Assembly: GCA_035771175.1 (NCBI GenBank)
Contig: CM069603.1
Span: 23,412,286 to 23,476,285, forward strand
Reading direction: 5' to 3'
Length of the DNA: 64,000 nucleotides
From: Paratinospora sagittata
Taxonomy: Eukaryota; Streptophyta; Magnoliopsida; Ranunculales; Menispermaceae
Shown here in pieces: positions 1 through 11,970 of this stretch. Position numbers and translations under genes: made by a program. The notes beneath the pieces were generated by a model, which was not told where the DNA came from, searched no databases, and saw only the letters and a program-made list of their open reading frames with translations. Position 1 is the first letter of the stretch. Every line of letters starts with the position of its first letter.

Positions 1-360
1 AATTTATATATATTTATTTGAGATCACTTACACTTTATACTTACTTGCACTTGTCTATGAATTTCATGAATGGTTTTATAAGATTAACTAAATGATGGTG
101 TGTTTGAAAATGGAAGATGAGGTTAGGTGAGGAGTTGGATTGAAAATCTAGACATCTTTAACACTCTTGAAACTTTCCAATGAGTTATTATCTTTTAATG
201 TTATCTTAGAGGCCATAATGATGATCTTGCATGATATTTCAAATCAAATTCTTAATTTGTTTGAGAATAGGATGGTAGTTTAATGATTGACATGTTAGTT
301 GAATCATAATTTTGTTTTTCCTTTGCTCGAGACGATCAAACTCCTATGTTTGGGGGTATT
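1..360 (+). mobile_element. 3' non-coding end and polypurine tract of Athila-like element A
   Basis: No ORF is visible. The sequence closely resembles 53170-53510, which is the same region of element F: both contain a stretch on 'gagatcactta.act' followed by 'gatggtgtgtttga.aatggaagatgaggtta'. It ends in TATGTTTGGGGGTATT at 345-360, a G-run of the kind that primes plus-strand synthesis in Athila/Tat elements, directly before a TGATAG LTR start. The rest of element A lies to the left, outside the window. Confidence 0.8.
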
Positions 361-1803
361 TGATAGTTGCATATTTTGATAGATTTTAAAGCATGTTTTA
401 AGCATGTTTTAGGATATTTTATACATTAGTTTAGTGTGTTTAAGTTAGTTTTGATGCATTTGTTAGTTTAGGAATAAATTGGATTTTATGCATTATTTTG
501 GTTTGTTAGTTTATATGTTGGATCAATTTATGTTTTGAGTGAGTTAAAAACGTGTTTTGCATTGTTTTGTAGGTATTTAGATGTGTGGAAGTGAGCATGA
601 ATGATGGACACAACATATGAGAATACTAGATGATGTTTCATAAAGAACCCAAGTTAAGAAGTGGAAAAAAATTGGCTAAGTGCACAAGAAGGAGTGAAAT
701 TTGGCTAAGTCTACATAAAAGACAAGAAAATTGAAGAAGGTTGAAGGCTCGGGGCGCAGCGGCCCTGGAAGATAGTTAACGGAGCGCCGCAGCGCTAGAT
801 GAGGTAACGCCATGATGCTAGATATTGTTTTAGTTGCGTTTTAGCAAATTGGAATTTCAGAATTCGGGGGACTTTCTAATTATGAATTGGACGATGAAAA
901 TGGGCTTATTGTATATCAAACGGAAGGATTTTTCAAGAGGAACACATTGGAATATAGAGAGGAGAACGAAGGTTTGACAACTAGAACGAGTTGGAGAACG
1001 AGATTCGCATTGAAGACCACTCACATATTCTACACTTATGCTACTTTGTTTTCCTTTATTCTGATTCATGTTTGAACCATTATTTATTATTATTATGTCT
1101 TTCGTTATGAACTAAACCTCTTTCTAGAGGTAGATTGATCCAAACTCGAGACTATGTGTTGACGTTTATTATTTAATTATTATTAATAAATTCTTTTAAT
1201 TTATTTATACTTTTCTATGCATAAAGCTTTCGATCCCCTGATCAAGGATTGAATGATCTTAGATTCTAGGTAGATGCTCCAAAAGAGGGTTCCTTGAGTT
1301 GGAATCTGAGAGTATAACCTAGGCTATCGTGAAAATCAAAAGGAGATCGAGAACCTTTGAAGTCATTAGGTGGAAATCATAGATCTTAATGAATTACCGA
1401 TGTGTTTGGTTTTCATCGAAAGAGTTAAATCAATACAACGATAATATGCTCTAGTTTTGCTTCAAAAGAGAGAATTAGAAACGTTAGGAATTCCGACTTA
1501 TAAGTTAAAGAATTTATTTAATAATAATACACTTATGTAGACATAGTTGAGAGTAAGGTGACATCGAACCTCTAGTTTAATCTCCAATTGATTTACTATT
1601 TTATTTGCATTGCGTTGTTAGTTATTAATTAATTAGATTAATTTCTTTATTAATCATTCAATTATTCGATTTTGGTTGTCTAGATAAAATTAGGGCTAAA
1701 ACACGGTAGATAGTGTGGTAAATATCCTTGAGGACGATACCCGATTTCTCACCGGAATATATTATAACTTGGCAACTGTTCACTTGTGGTTTTGTGTGCA
1801 ACA
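361..1803 (+). repeat. 3' LTR of Athila-like element A
   Basis: It begins TGATAGTTGCATATTTTG directly after the polypurine tract and ends in GTGTGCAACA, so it has TG...CA ends and is about 1.44 kb. It aligns along its length with the LTRs at 15133 and 20833, including the start, a GC-rich segment at about 747-802, the 'gatcccctgatcaaggattg' stretch near 1234 and the 'ccttgaggacgatacccgat' stretch near 1729. The sequence after it (from 1804) is copia gag on the other strand, so A inserted into an older copia copy. The duplicated target on the far side is outside the window. Confidence 0.85.
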
Positions 1804-2041
1804 CTAACTCTATTGAACTCTTCGACGGATAAACTGCAAAACAAAATGTTTACAGCTTGGTTATTAAATAACTCTCTTTTCTTTTCTTTGGCGCTCCATT
1901 TGTCTAGTTCCTTTGGGACAATGGCACCATCAACTATTTTAGTAGACGTTCGACATCCGTTTGCCATAACATCCCACATCTCTAAGTAGGCTTTGAGATA
2001 GTACCTAATCTTAGTTTTTCAATGGGAATAGTTTTCTCCCT
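1804..2041 (-). pseudogene. gag: Fragment of copia gag (N-terminal part)
   Basis: On the minus strand this reads MWDVMANGCRTSTKIVDGA, then KELDKWSAKEKKRELFNNQAVNILFCSL and VEEFNRVS. It is close to the complete gag N-terminus at 8260-8500 (same strand) and belongs to the UBN2/DUF4219-type gag of SIRE-like copia elements. It is cut on the left by the LTR of element A and on the right (about 2041) by pol of element B. Because it overlaps the same gag region found at 8260-8500, it must be a second copy and not a displaced piece of that one. Confidence 0.8.
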
Positions 2042-3400
2042 TGGGCTGATAACCTCTCAAGGCTACATACACAAGCAAAAGATGATGTGGGGCTTATTAA
2101 AGAAGCATTTCCTGATGAACAGTTATATGCCTTGAGTGAGAAGCTTCCTTGGTATGCAGATTTGGTCAATTTTGTGGCTAGTAGCATCTTACCTCCAAAT
2201 ATCTCCTCAGCTCAGAAGAACAAGTTCTTTCATGATGCTAGATTTTTTATGTGGGATGAGCCATTCTTATACAAGAGGTCCAATGATCAAGTTATCCGAA
2301 GATGTGTGCCAGAAAGTGAAGTTCAAGCCATACTCAGAGATTGTCACTCTTCCTTGTATGGTGGTCATTTTGGTCACCAAAGAACTGCGTACAAAGTCTT
2401 GCAAAGTGGATTTTATTGGCAAACCTTGTTCAAGGACAATTATGTGTTTGTGAAGTCATGTGATCAGTGCCAAAGACAAGGGAATATTTCCAAACATGAT
2501 CAGATGCCCATGAAGACTTTTGTTAAGGTTGAGTTATTTGATGTGTGGGGCATTGATTTCATGGGACCTTTCCCATGCTCTAATGGCAAGTTATATATTT
2601 TGTTGGCAGTTGATTATGTGTCAAAGTGGGTTGAAGTTGTTGCTACTACCACAAATGATGCTCGTGTTGTACTGCAATTCCTTAAGAAGAACATTTTCAC
2701 AAGATTTGGTACTCGAAGAGCTATCATAAGTGATGAAGGCACCTATTTTTCCAACAAGCTTTTCAAAGCTCTACTGTCTAAGTATGGAGTGAAGCATAAG
2801 GTCACTTTGGCCTATCATCCATAGTCTAATTGACAAGTCGAGGTATCTAATCGGGAAGTGAAAAGAATTTTGGAGAAGACCGTGAGTACTAATAGGAAAG
2901 ATTGGGCATTGAAGCTTGATGATGCTCTATGGGCATACTGCACTGCATACAATACACCCATTGGAATGTCTCCTTTTAAACTTGTCTTTGGGAAGTCATG
3001 TCATTTACCATGTGAGTTGAATTTTGATATGAAGGTGTGTGGAGAGCGAAGACTACTTCAACTCAATGAAATGAATGAGTTTAGACAAGATGCCTTTGAG
3101 AACGCTAAGATCTACAAGGAGAGAACCAAGGGTTGGCATGACAAGCATATCTTGAGGAAAGAGTTCCTTTCAAGTCAACAAGTTCTCCTCTACAAGTCAA
3201 CATTGAGGCTCTTTCCCGGAAGGTTGAAGTCTAGGTGGTCCGGGCCATTTATGGCCACAAAAGTTTTCCCCTATGGAGCTGTAAAGCTACAAAGCCAAGA
3301 TGGTGGTCGGTTGTTTCAAGTGAATGGGCAAAGGGTGAAGCACTACTATGGAGCATTGGATCCAAGCATGGAGAACCTACCCCTTCACCAACCATCATGA
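2042..3400 (+). pseudogene. pol: Athila-type pol: end of RNase H plus integrase
   Basis: The reading frame opens with the RNase H tail GADNLSRL, then the integrase. Its zinc-binding module shows CHSSLYGGHFGHQR (about 2342-2385) and SCDQCQRQ (about 2457-2480). The catalytic core shows WGIDFMGPF (about 2548, first D), IISDEGTYF (about 2725, second D) and [12 protein letters not shown] (E codon at 2840-2842). Two nonsense codons, TAG at 2822-2824 and TGA at 2831-2833, sit just before the catalytic Glu, where related elements have Gln and Gly. The C-terminal part continues to LPLHQPS and a TGA at 3398-3400, including SRWSGPF and YGAVKL, typical of Athila/Tat integrases. Integrase would insert the cDNA into the genome; this copy is dead. 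RT and protease are missing upstream. Confidence 0.9.
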
Positions 3401-3449
3401 ATGAGAAAAGAAAAGAGAGAGCCTAGCTAATGACTATAAAGAAACGTTT

Positions 3450-3467
3450 GTTGGGAGGCAACCCAAC
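3450..3467 (+). other. Conserved stem-loop after the pol stop codon
   Basis: GTTGGG (3450-3455) pairs with CCCAAC (3462-3467) across the loop AGGCAA, 50 bases after the pol stop. Equivalent hairpins follow the gag-protease stop at 19121-19138 and 51859-51874, with stem changes that keep pairing (see findings). It is preceded in all three by a related 'gacta.taaa...gcg/cgt..g' stretch. An RNA function such as packaging or processing is inference. Confidence 0.7.
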
Positions 3468-5007
3468 CAGTTTTTTGTCTATGTTTCTATTTTTATTTTT
3501 AGTCATTGTAGTATAGAAATTGAGTTTTTGACTTCCACTAATGACATTCATTTTTGTCCCTTTCAGGTTTTAATTCAAGTTTGGGGGTCCTCGGGGCTAC
3601 TAAGAGAAAGAGAAGCATTTTGCGAGACTTCTACTCTCGTGGGTTAGGGGAGTATCGTTACCTTCTTCTTATATAGCTTTCTTTATGTGCACATTTTTGC
3701 ATTGAGGACAATGCCAACTTCAAGTTTGGAGGAGAGTTTGAATTCTAGTGCCTTTAGTGGAAATTTTTGTTTTTGATTAGTATAGATCACGAAAAAAATC
3801 CATATTCCCTAATGAACGTTGATTTGATTTGATCTTGTATGGATGGTCTATGAAAAGACTAGCACTAGGTTTTGAACATGACCCGTGGAAAATTAGAAAG
3901 TACTCATAAGTTTGTGTGCTTGATTTGTTTTGCCATGCTTATTGAAAATTTTTATTAAGTATAAAATTATGATCATGAGTTCCACTTGCTATTTAAATTT
4001 AGATTTTGCAAGTTAAGCTTCATTAAATCTTACTTTTCAAACTGAACTCTAGAACTTGCTTGATCTCTTCTCAAGGTGAAATCCTAGGAATCACACCTTG
4101 TGAGATATGATGTAGGCCATCATTGGACAGTTTGAGACATAAACCCCACCTAGCTGTGTACTACCCCTAGTTACCCTATTTTGAGCTTTATATACTGTTC
4201 TTTGTAACCTAAAATGATTGGCCAAGGCCTTTGATTGAAATTTTCCTATTTTTCACCCTTGCACCCTTAAATCTTTGAAGTAAATGAATTATAATGGGTT
4301 GGGTTGTTTTTCATGAGAATTTATGTGTAAATGTGCTATGGAATGAGAATGTATGTGAAGGTAATGAGAAAAAGTTCAAAAGGTGTAAAAAGAAGAAAAA
4401 GAAAGATGAAGAAGAAAAATAATGAAAAGAAAAAGTATAGTCTTCATCAATGAATGAATTAAATAAGTTTGGGGGTATGTAAAGGCTGATGTGATGATTC
4501 ATTCTGGAAAGCATAAGATGTTTAAAGGTGCTATGTATAAATGATGTTTTGGGTGTATTGAGCTGCATTTTATCCATGTTATCAAACCCTTAACCTTAGC
4601 CTTACGTTACAAACTAACAAAGTCCTATTGATCTTAATTGGTGCGACCTACATTAGTGGATAGAAGTGTGAAAAGCAAGCATATGAAGTTCATGTTTTGT
4701 TTGGTTGAGATTATATTCTTATCTTGCTTGCATTGGTCTGTATAATTTATGAGTGGTCATGTGAATGATTTTTTGTGCTTGTTTGTCAATGAGGATAGAA
4801 GAGAATGCATTACTTTGCAAATTGAAATTTTAGACAATAAGTTTAAACTTTTGAAGTTTTCCTTGAATCGTGTTGTGTGGAATGGATGCTTTCTTTGAGA
4901 TCATGAGAACCCATTTGTACAAGTCAAATTTTTGTTCATCTTGGAATATGTGAAGAGTCAATTTGGTTACTTTCATTTTTCTCTTTACTCCGGACGATTA
5001 AAGTCTA
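3468..5007 (+). mobile_element. 3' non-coding region of element B
   Basis: About 1.5 kb without a credible gene. It aligns in order with 19139-20818 and 51875-53505: 'cattgaggacaatgc', 'gtgtgcttgattcg'-like text, 'ttttgagct', 'agtttgggggtgtagc'-like repeats, 'ccttacgttacaac.aa.aaagtcctattgat' and 'acattagtggatag'. It therefore belongs to the element body and not to a host gene. No env-like ORF is present. Confidence 0.75.
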
Positions 5008-5021
5008 AGTTTGGGGGAATT
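5008..5021 (+). promoter_or_regulatory. Polypurine tract of element B
   Basis: AAGTTTGGGGGAAT lies immediately before the LTR start TGATAAG. It is the expected plus-strand primer and matches the G-runs before 361, 20833 and 58285. Confidence 0.8.
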
Positions 5022-6541
5022 TGATAAGTTGAGTTTTAATAGTTAGTTTGCATCTTAGTTTGATAGATTTTTGTGTTCATTCGATTAGTTTTTAGGTGTT
5101 TTTGCTTGATTAATATACTTAGTTGTTTTAGATGCATTTTGGCTTTTTCTTAGGTATTGATAAGTTTTTATCATGAGTAAATGACTTATTGATACATGTT
5201 AATATCATAAAAGTCATATGTTTTGAGCATATTTCATTGTAGTTTATTCTTTGATTAATTGCTTGAAATTTACACTTTTTTTTATTTGTTTTGTAGGTAA
5301 ATAAAGAGTCCAAAGTGAGTTGAATCAAGGCTAAATTGATGTTCAAAAGAAGTTAAAAATATGTGCAAAACATGTACAAGAAGTGTGCAAAGAAGTGGAA
5401 GAAAATTGGTTAAGTCCACAATAAGGAAGTCGATGCGAAGTAGAAAAATTGGCTAAGTTCACAATTGAACACACACACGGGTCTCTAGGCGCAGTGGCGC
5501 CCAGGAACCCTTAACGCAGCGTCGCGGTGCTACTCTTGGTACCAGTAATTTTAGTTGCTTTTTAGCAACACTTCCGAATTTAGCAAGTTTTCTAATAGAT
5601 ATTGGACGACTTAGGGGGCGTATGAGGGATCGATTTTTAGGGTTTTTCAAGAGGAAGAAGAGGAGGCAAGTAGAAAAGAACGAAAAGCAACGGGAGATTT
5701 GAAGAAACCAAGAGAAGAAAGGAGATTTACCACCATTGAAGGGGTTTCTGACTTAGTTTTCTTCTCTTTGGGCTTGTAATGCTTATTTCCATAGTTTTAT
5801 ATCTTTTTATTCTTGTCTCCATGATTACGAATATGAGCTAAACTTCTAATCTAGAGGTTTAATTCTATGTTGGATCTTATGGTTTGAATAATATATATTT
5901 GTTCTTTATTGATTTGTGGATTTATTTGCAATTTCCGATCCTTAATGCTTACAAATTGTTGGCCACTTTTTGTATGATCTTAGATTTGGTATCTATCACT
6001 CGGGAGAGGGGATATTGAATTGGATTAGGGAAATTGCGACCGAGGGTAATTGTATCGTGTTGGGAAACCTACAATTCCTTTGGAAATCACTTAGGAATGG
6101 ATCCCAAACCTTAATGCATGCTAATACATTAGTTTATCACTTGGGAAAGGGAATTAATGTGTTAGGCATAGGTAATTGAACTATCACTTTGAAGAGGGGT
6201 TTGATTTATTTATGATCCATGATTTATAATTCCATGATTAAATGATTTGCATGATCTTTTGAAAACCATAAGTGACAACATAGTGAAATTAATCCTTTAG
6301 AGTTTCTAATCATTGTTTTTCCCAAATTTAGTTTAATTTGCATTGATTTACTTTAATTTTGTTTGTTTTAATTCAAGCACATTAAATCATCCTTTTTATC
6401 GCCTAAATAAATTTAATTTCATAGTAGTATTAGGCATTTATTTCAGTAAAATTACTTTTCCCTATGGATTCGATACCCGACTCACCTCGGTTTTACAACT
6501 TGATGAATTTGTTCACTTGCAAATTTAAATTTTCTCTATCA
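5022..6541 (+). repeat. 3' LTR of Athila-like element B
   Basis: Runs from TGATAAGTTGAG to TTTCTCTATCA, about 1.5 kb with TG...CA ends. It belongs to a subfamily distinct from 361/15133/20833: the start resembles the partial LTRs at 30958 (minus) and 39079. It still shares the GC-rich segment (about 5485-5535), the 'ttggacgacttagggggc' stretch near 5602 and 'ggattcgatacccgactcacc' near the end. Its right side abuts minus-strand copia pol at 6542. Confidence 0.75.
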
Positions 6542-8575
6542 CTAATCTCCTATGCCATAGCCATGCATCGTTACAAGAGATAGCACTTAAACATGTTACA
6601 TTTTGTTTCTTCATGTCATTAAAGTTTGTGCAATACACATTCTTAAGTGTAGATGCCATGAATGCAACAATTTTATCTGCATGCTTGACAGTGCACCTAT
6701 TTGCCTCAAATGACATGTTATCACCCTTGTCACATAATTGACTTATGCTCAAGAGATTATGCTTCAGCCCTTTAACATAACGTACATCAGATATGGATAG
6801 AAAATCATTACCCCGATGCCTTCAATGTCACCTTTGCTATCATCTCCAAAAGTGACATTTCCTCCTTTCTTCTTTTCAAGGCTCAGAAATTTAGATTTAT
6901 CTTTAGTAATATGCCTTGAGCAGCCGCTATCTAGATACCATATATCTTCATTTTTGCATATCTACACAACATACAATATTTTTGACTTTGGTACCCATGC
7001 AAGTTTCGGTCCATGCGTGTTAGCATCAGTAAGAGCAGATTTTTCAATCCATGCATATTTCTTTTTCTTTCTACTTAAAACATTACATCTAAGTACTGTA
7101 TGACCTTCCTTATGGCATTTATGGCATGTTGGTCTTTTGGTCAGTAAGGTATTGTATTCCTTTTGTTTTGACCCATGTGTATAGCCTAAGCTGGCTTTGT
7201 CGAATGCACATCTTTGTGATCTTAACATCATGTCTACTTTCACCCATTTGTTAATTTAATCACGATGCAGTTCAGGTCTTCCTTTTCTTTTCTAAGAGTT
7301 TCATTTTCATTTTTCAGTTTCCCAACAACTTTCTTAAATTGTTCATTATCTAGAGACAGTCCGTCTAGCTCTTCATGCTGGAATTATATTTCCTCAAGAG
7401 CTTCTTCAAGACTATGCTTGAGTTTTTCATTCTTTCTGGTCTCTTTACTAAGTTTTGTCTTAAGCTCCTGAATATGAGTGTAGAGCTCATTAAGTTCATC
7501 AATGGGTTCAAATTTTACCTTTGTGCTTGCCATTAAACATAATGCAGCAGTGTGATCTGAATCCACTTCATCTTTGCTTGAGCTAGAATCATCCCATGTA
7601 GCTTTGAGAACTTTCTTGTTTTTTCTATACGAGCTGGTGTTCTTTTTATACTTAATGGGACATTCACTCTTTACATTAGGGTTTGTTACAACCGTAGCAT
7701 ATTAACTCTATAGGTTTAGACTCGATTTTCTTTCTTTTGTGAAACCTTGAGTAAGAGTTGTTCTTACTCTTTCTCCTAAGTAACTCGTTGAACTTTCTAG
7801 ATAACATAGCCATGTTATCTCCTGAGTCTTAATCATCTATAGAATCAGTTTCAACATTGTGGGCAATAGATTTCTTTTCTTTTTCCTCAACCTAGACCGG
7901 GCACATCGTATCTTTTATCTTCAATTCATAAACCATTAATGAACTGCATAGTTCATCAAAGGTGTAGTCAGCCAGATTTTTGGCTTCTTCAGTGGCCATG
8001 GCCTTGGGCTCCCATGCTCTGAGTAGGCCCCTTAGAAACTTTCTAATAGTTTCTTCTTGGTCATAGGTGTTTCTTAGGTTCTTCATCTCATTGATGTTTG
8101 TTGTAAATTGAGCAATAGCCTCAGTTATCGAATTAGTTTCTTTCATCCTATAGGTCTCATATTTTTCAACTAACAGTTGGAACCTTGCCTTTTTAACTTG
8201 CAAAGTTCCTTCGTGGGTGACCTCTAACTTGTTCCAGATTTCCTTAGCGGTTTCACACGCACTAACTCTATTAAACTCTTCTACAGATAAACTGCATAAC
8301 AATATGTTTACAGCTAGGTTATTTAATAGCTCTCTTTTCTTTTCCTTGGTACTCCATTCATCAAGTTCCTTCGGGACAGTAGCACCATCTACTATTTTAA
8401 TTGGTGTTGGACAGCCGTTTGTCACAACATCCCACATTTCTAAGTCTTGGCCTTTTAGGTAGTACCTAATCTTAGTGTTGCAGCGTGAATAGTTTTCTCT
8501 CTTGAACAACGGTGGTCGGTTGGTGGAGTTTCCTTCACTTGAGAGATAAATACTTCTTTCATTTTGTCCTGCCAT
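6542..8575 (-). pseudogene. gag: Copia (SIRE-like) gag-protease-GAG_pre-integrase region
   Basis: Reading right to left, the start MAGQNERSIYLSS (ATG at 8573-8575) opens a gag with MWDVVTNG, VNILLCSLSVEEFNRVSACETAKEIWNKLEVTHEGT and the rest of a UBN2-type domain, ending at a TAG at about 7892. Beyond the stop come a CYGC knuckle remnant, ATWDDSSSS, a charged coiled-coil-like stretch (7384-7566), a second zinc knuckle CHKCHKEGHTVLRC (about 7110-7155), a protease with WYLDSGCSRHIT (about 6925) and a GAG_pre-integrase motif AWLWHRRL (about 6545-6565). Nonsense codons and frameshifts break the frame. The element stops just before integrase, where Athila LTR B abuts it. The order matches SIRE/Maximus-like copia polyproteins. 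Confidence 0.88.
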
Positions 8576-8611
8576 AGTCAATCAAAGATGGTTAGATACT
8601 TTGACGGTTAA

Positions 8612-8627
8612 CCTGCTCTGATACCAA
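8612..8627 (-). promoter_or_regulatory. tRNA-Met primer binding site of the minus-strand copia
   Basis: On the minus strand this reads TTGGTATCAGAGCAGG, complementary to the 3' end of plant initiator tRNA-Met. It lies one base from the LTR end at 8629 and about 40 bases upstream of the gag start, which fixes the orientation of the element and the inner LTR edge. Confidence 0.9.
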
Positions 8628-8649
8628 TTGTTGGCCCAGATATGACCAA

Positions 8650-8760
8650 AAGGGGTGTGAGAAGACAATTTCTCAACTTACGGGTGTGAGAAGACCGATT
8701 CTCAACTTACGGGTTTAAGAAGATTGATTCTCAACTTACAGGTGTGAGAAGACCGTTACA
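8650..8760 (-). repeat. U5 tandem repeat in copia LTR
   Basis: About three copies of a 36-38 base unit with the plus-strand core TCTCAACTTACGGGTGTG and AGAAGACCG spacers, next to the 3' end of the LTR. The same core recurs inverted at 51385-51475 and in a longer array at 36745-36990. Confidence 0.75.
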
Positions 8761-9449
8761 ACTTTTGGCAACACTCGCTCTAGCCCAGTAACTAGCTAGT
8801 CATTGCAAACTGAATACAAGATGAGATATGATTCCCTTTAGAATCAAAGAGATACTTACAAAGCTTTGGATTGAACCTTTTGTTACCACAGATTTAGCAA
8901 AATATGTGTGATGAAGTTTGGCTGAAAAACAGGTTAAAAGAGCTTGTCTTCTTCAATGGATTTTAAAAATGATGAAGATGAAGATTAATCAATCCAAAAG
9001 ACTTGATGTTTTTCTTTCAAAATGATTGCAAGTTCAAGCACAATTTAAAGTCGACTAACTTTCAAAGAGTTTTTGCACAAGTGAAAACTATTAATACGTT
9101 TCTAAATGAATATCAGTTTTCGTATTAATTCGTTATTTTTCTGCTCTAAGGCAACACATATATATAGAAATAACAGAGGCGCAATGGACTTGGTGAATTT
9201 TGGCGCTCTAGGTTATTTCAAATACAATGTCTACATTTTTTCTCGAATTGGATCGATTCAGTTTTGTGCATAATACGGCGATAACACCTGAATCATTTGA
9301 TCATTCACGAAAAAGGAATGTTCTGACAAAGTATTAGAACGTTCAAAAAGTTTTGAAAAGCTTTTTGTACGATTCTAAAAAGTTTTGAAAATTTTTCGTA
9401 TGGTTCTACAAAAGCAAACAGAATCGTACAAAGCATAAGTGTCCTACTG

Positions 9450-9930
9450 AATAGTAAAGTGAGGGCGCTCTTAAATCGTAAGTGTCCTGACTTACTTTAA
9501 TGATTAAACGAGTCAAATCATGAGGGCGCTACTTCGATAGTTAGCATCCTGCTTTGTTTTAAAAACACATATAAGCACAAGGGCGCTACTCACAAGTAAG
9601 CGTCCTGAAATTTGAAAACTATTTTAAAATAGGATTAGGTGCGCTGAAGGACATTAATCGTCCTGAAAGTAATTAAGTTGATTATAAGGATGAGGGCGCT
9701 CCCATACAAGTAGCATCCTGATAGTTTATTCAACTTATAACTATTAGCGTCCTTAAAGATAGAAATCAATTAAATACTATGAGAACTTCCAGCGAGCTGA
9801 AAATAAGTCAGTGTCCTGACACTTTCAAATGTTGACTAAAGGAAGGTCGCTTCTTACAAGTAAGCGTCCTTATGAATCAGTTCAATTCAACCTTGAGCTT
9901 CCTAATATTTTATTAGCATCCTGAAAGTCT
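9450..9930 (-). repeat. U3 array of imperfect stem-loops
   Basis: About eight dispersed units of the form GAGGGCGCT...AGCGTCCTG spaced 40-70 bases apart. Each unit is an imperfect inverted repeat. The unit at 9581-9606 is, on the minus strand, the same 25 bases as 50696-50720 in the LTR at 49989. The array is far more GC-rich than its surroundings. Confidence 0.75.
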
Positions 9931-10274
9931 CTACAAAAACGGTTTTTTGATTTCTCGATTAAAGCTCTCGATAAGGCATGATATTTCCAGATTAAATCAA
10001 ATATGCAAATGACTGAAAATCAATTCAATTAAAACATGCAATCATGCATATTGCTGAATAAAATGGAATAGAAGGTTCTACAACCTATCATAATCTAATC
10101 ATACTACCGAACATCTTCAAATGATCATGGTCTTCAAGTACATATTTAATACGTCTGCCATGCATCATTGATTCTTTTGAAACCTTCAAGTAAGATTTGA
10201 TATGCCATGTATGCAATAATATCATAAACAGAATGTGGTTTGTAATCATCAAAATATCTTTCATATTAAGGACA

Positions 10275-11970
10275 TATTCTCGTGAGGGACATGAGGATAA
10301 TTGGTTCAACAGTCATCTGAGCACATAACACAATCTCCTCGGAAGAGGTAGCACGCACACTCATCAAGGTAGCCGCCTCAAGCAATGTCCACTCCTGAGT
10401 CATCTGGTGAACTACTAATACATGCTCTACCCGCTTCCTGCTGAAGGCATCAACCACCACATTGGTTTTCCTTGGATAATACTCCAATGTGAAATAATAA
10501 TCCTTTAGGAGTTCTAACCACAACCTCTGCCTAATATTCAGATCCTTGTATGAGAACAAGTACTTCAGGTTCTTGTTGTCAGAATACAAGGTGAATCTCT
10601 TACCATAAAGATAATACCTCTAAATCTTCAAAGCAAAAACCATTGCGACCAGTTTTAAGTCATGAACAAGATAGTTCTTCTCATGTACCTTCAATTGCTT
10701 CAATGCTTAAGCTATGACCTTATCCTTCTGTATCAATACACATCCCAAGCCGTAACGAGAAACATCCGTAGAGATAACCAACTCTTGACCAAACTCTAGC
10801 AAGATCAAAATTGGCACAAATGTCAATCTCTTCTTCAGCTCCTTGAAGGCATTCTCACACTCATCAACCCACAAAAAGTGCACATCCTTTTGGGTAAGCC
10901 TAGTTAGAGTTGCAGCCAACTTAGAGAATCTCTGCACAAACCTTATGTAATAACTTGCTAACCCTAGAAAGCTGCTGATCTCGGTCACTGTGGTAGGTCC
11001 AGGCCAATTGATAATCACTTCGACCATGGATGGATACACTGAAATCCCCTCTAAGCTCATTACATGACCCAAAGACTTCCCCTCGGTGATCCAAAACTCG
11101 CATTTGCTCAGCTTTGCATACAATTTGGGCTCCCTCAGAGTCTGCAGGGCCACTATGAGATGTTCCTCATGCTCGACCTGAGTCTTGGAATATAGTAGTA
11201 TGTCATCGATGAAAATGATGATGAACTTATCCAGATACTGCATGAAGACTCTGCATCAGGTCCATGAATATCACTGGTAAATTAGTCACACCAAATTGCA
11301 TCACAAGGAACTCATAGTGTCCATAGTCAATTCTGAATGTTCTCTTAAGCACATTCACATCCTTGATCCTGAGAGTAGATCAATCTTTGAAAAGAATTTC
11401 GCTCCCCTCAGTTGATCTAACAAATCATCAATCTTAGGAAGAAGATACTTGTTCTTGATAGTCATCTGGTTCAACTGGCGGTAGTTGATGCACAACCGCA
11501 AGCTCTCAACCCAATTGTTTGATGTTTTCCCTTGTAGTGCAAACAATGGATGTCCCGGGATTTGGAAAATGGCTCTCTTTGCAAATCAATCAATCACTGC
11601 ATGATACACCATGAGCCAATCCATTCGTAGGATAGTATCAAACTCAAGGAACTCTAGGAATCTAAGGTTCACATGCATCTCAAACTCCCCGATTTTCACT
11701 ACAAACTGACTGCAGACCATGTTTGGGATCATTTCCCCGGCTACAGTACTCACCACTAACCCTGTACAAGCTATCTACCATGTGCATAAAAATTAATGAC
11801 AATGTAGACCAGCATCGAACAATATATGTATCGAAACACCACTAATAAATAATATACCTTCCACTAAGGTTTTTGATGCAGCTAGATCCGGCTCTGTGGT
11901 TGCCTTGGCGATCTCTCTGCCACTTATTTGTTGTACAAAACTCTGAGATGGTACAGTGGGAGGATTTAGA
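10275..11970 (-). pseudogene. pol: Gypsy D protease-RT-RNase H
   Basis: Right to left: a degraded protease (VEGILFISGVS and FDAG in place of the usual DSG/DAGATHSF, about 11840-11900), the linker motif ILRMDWLMVYHAVID (about 11590-11640), and RT. RT shows [19 protein letters not shown] (about 11450-11500), [22 protein letters not shown] (about 11290-11330) and the catalytic FIDDILLYSK (about 11185-11210). RNase H shows STDVSRYGLGCVL (about 10745-10775) and LRQRLWLELLKDY-like text near 10530. The frame is broken several times. Integrase is absent because the copia LTR ends at 10274. Motifs and spacing are those of chromovirus-type Ty3/gypsy pol. Confidence 0.88.

Larger units (their letters stand above)
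8629..10274 (-). repeat. 5' LTR of minus-strand SIRE-like copia
   Basis: TGTTGGCCC at 8629 and TTAAGGACA at 10274 are the termini, about 1.65 kb. The right end was set by homology: near 10250 the minus strand reads ATTTTGATGATTACAAAC, matching the beginning of the LTR at 32772 (ATTTTGATGATCACAAAC at about 32829) and of the LTR at 49989. Inside are a hairpin array at 9450-9930, a TATA-like run near 9156-9166 and a short tandem repeat at 8650-8760. The other LTR is lost. Confidence 0.75.

Noticed and set aside
5459..5650. Minus-strand ORFs across the GC-rich LTR segment (also 15039-15280, 44195-44404, 63000-63263)
   Set aside because: They arise by chance in Athila LTRs, shift between copies and carry no recognised motif.
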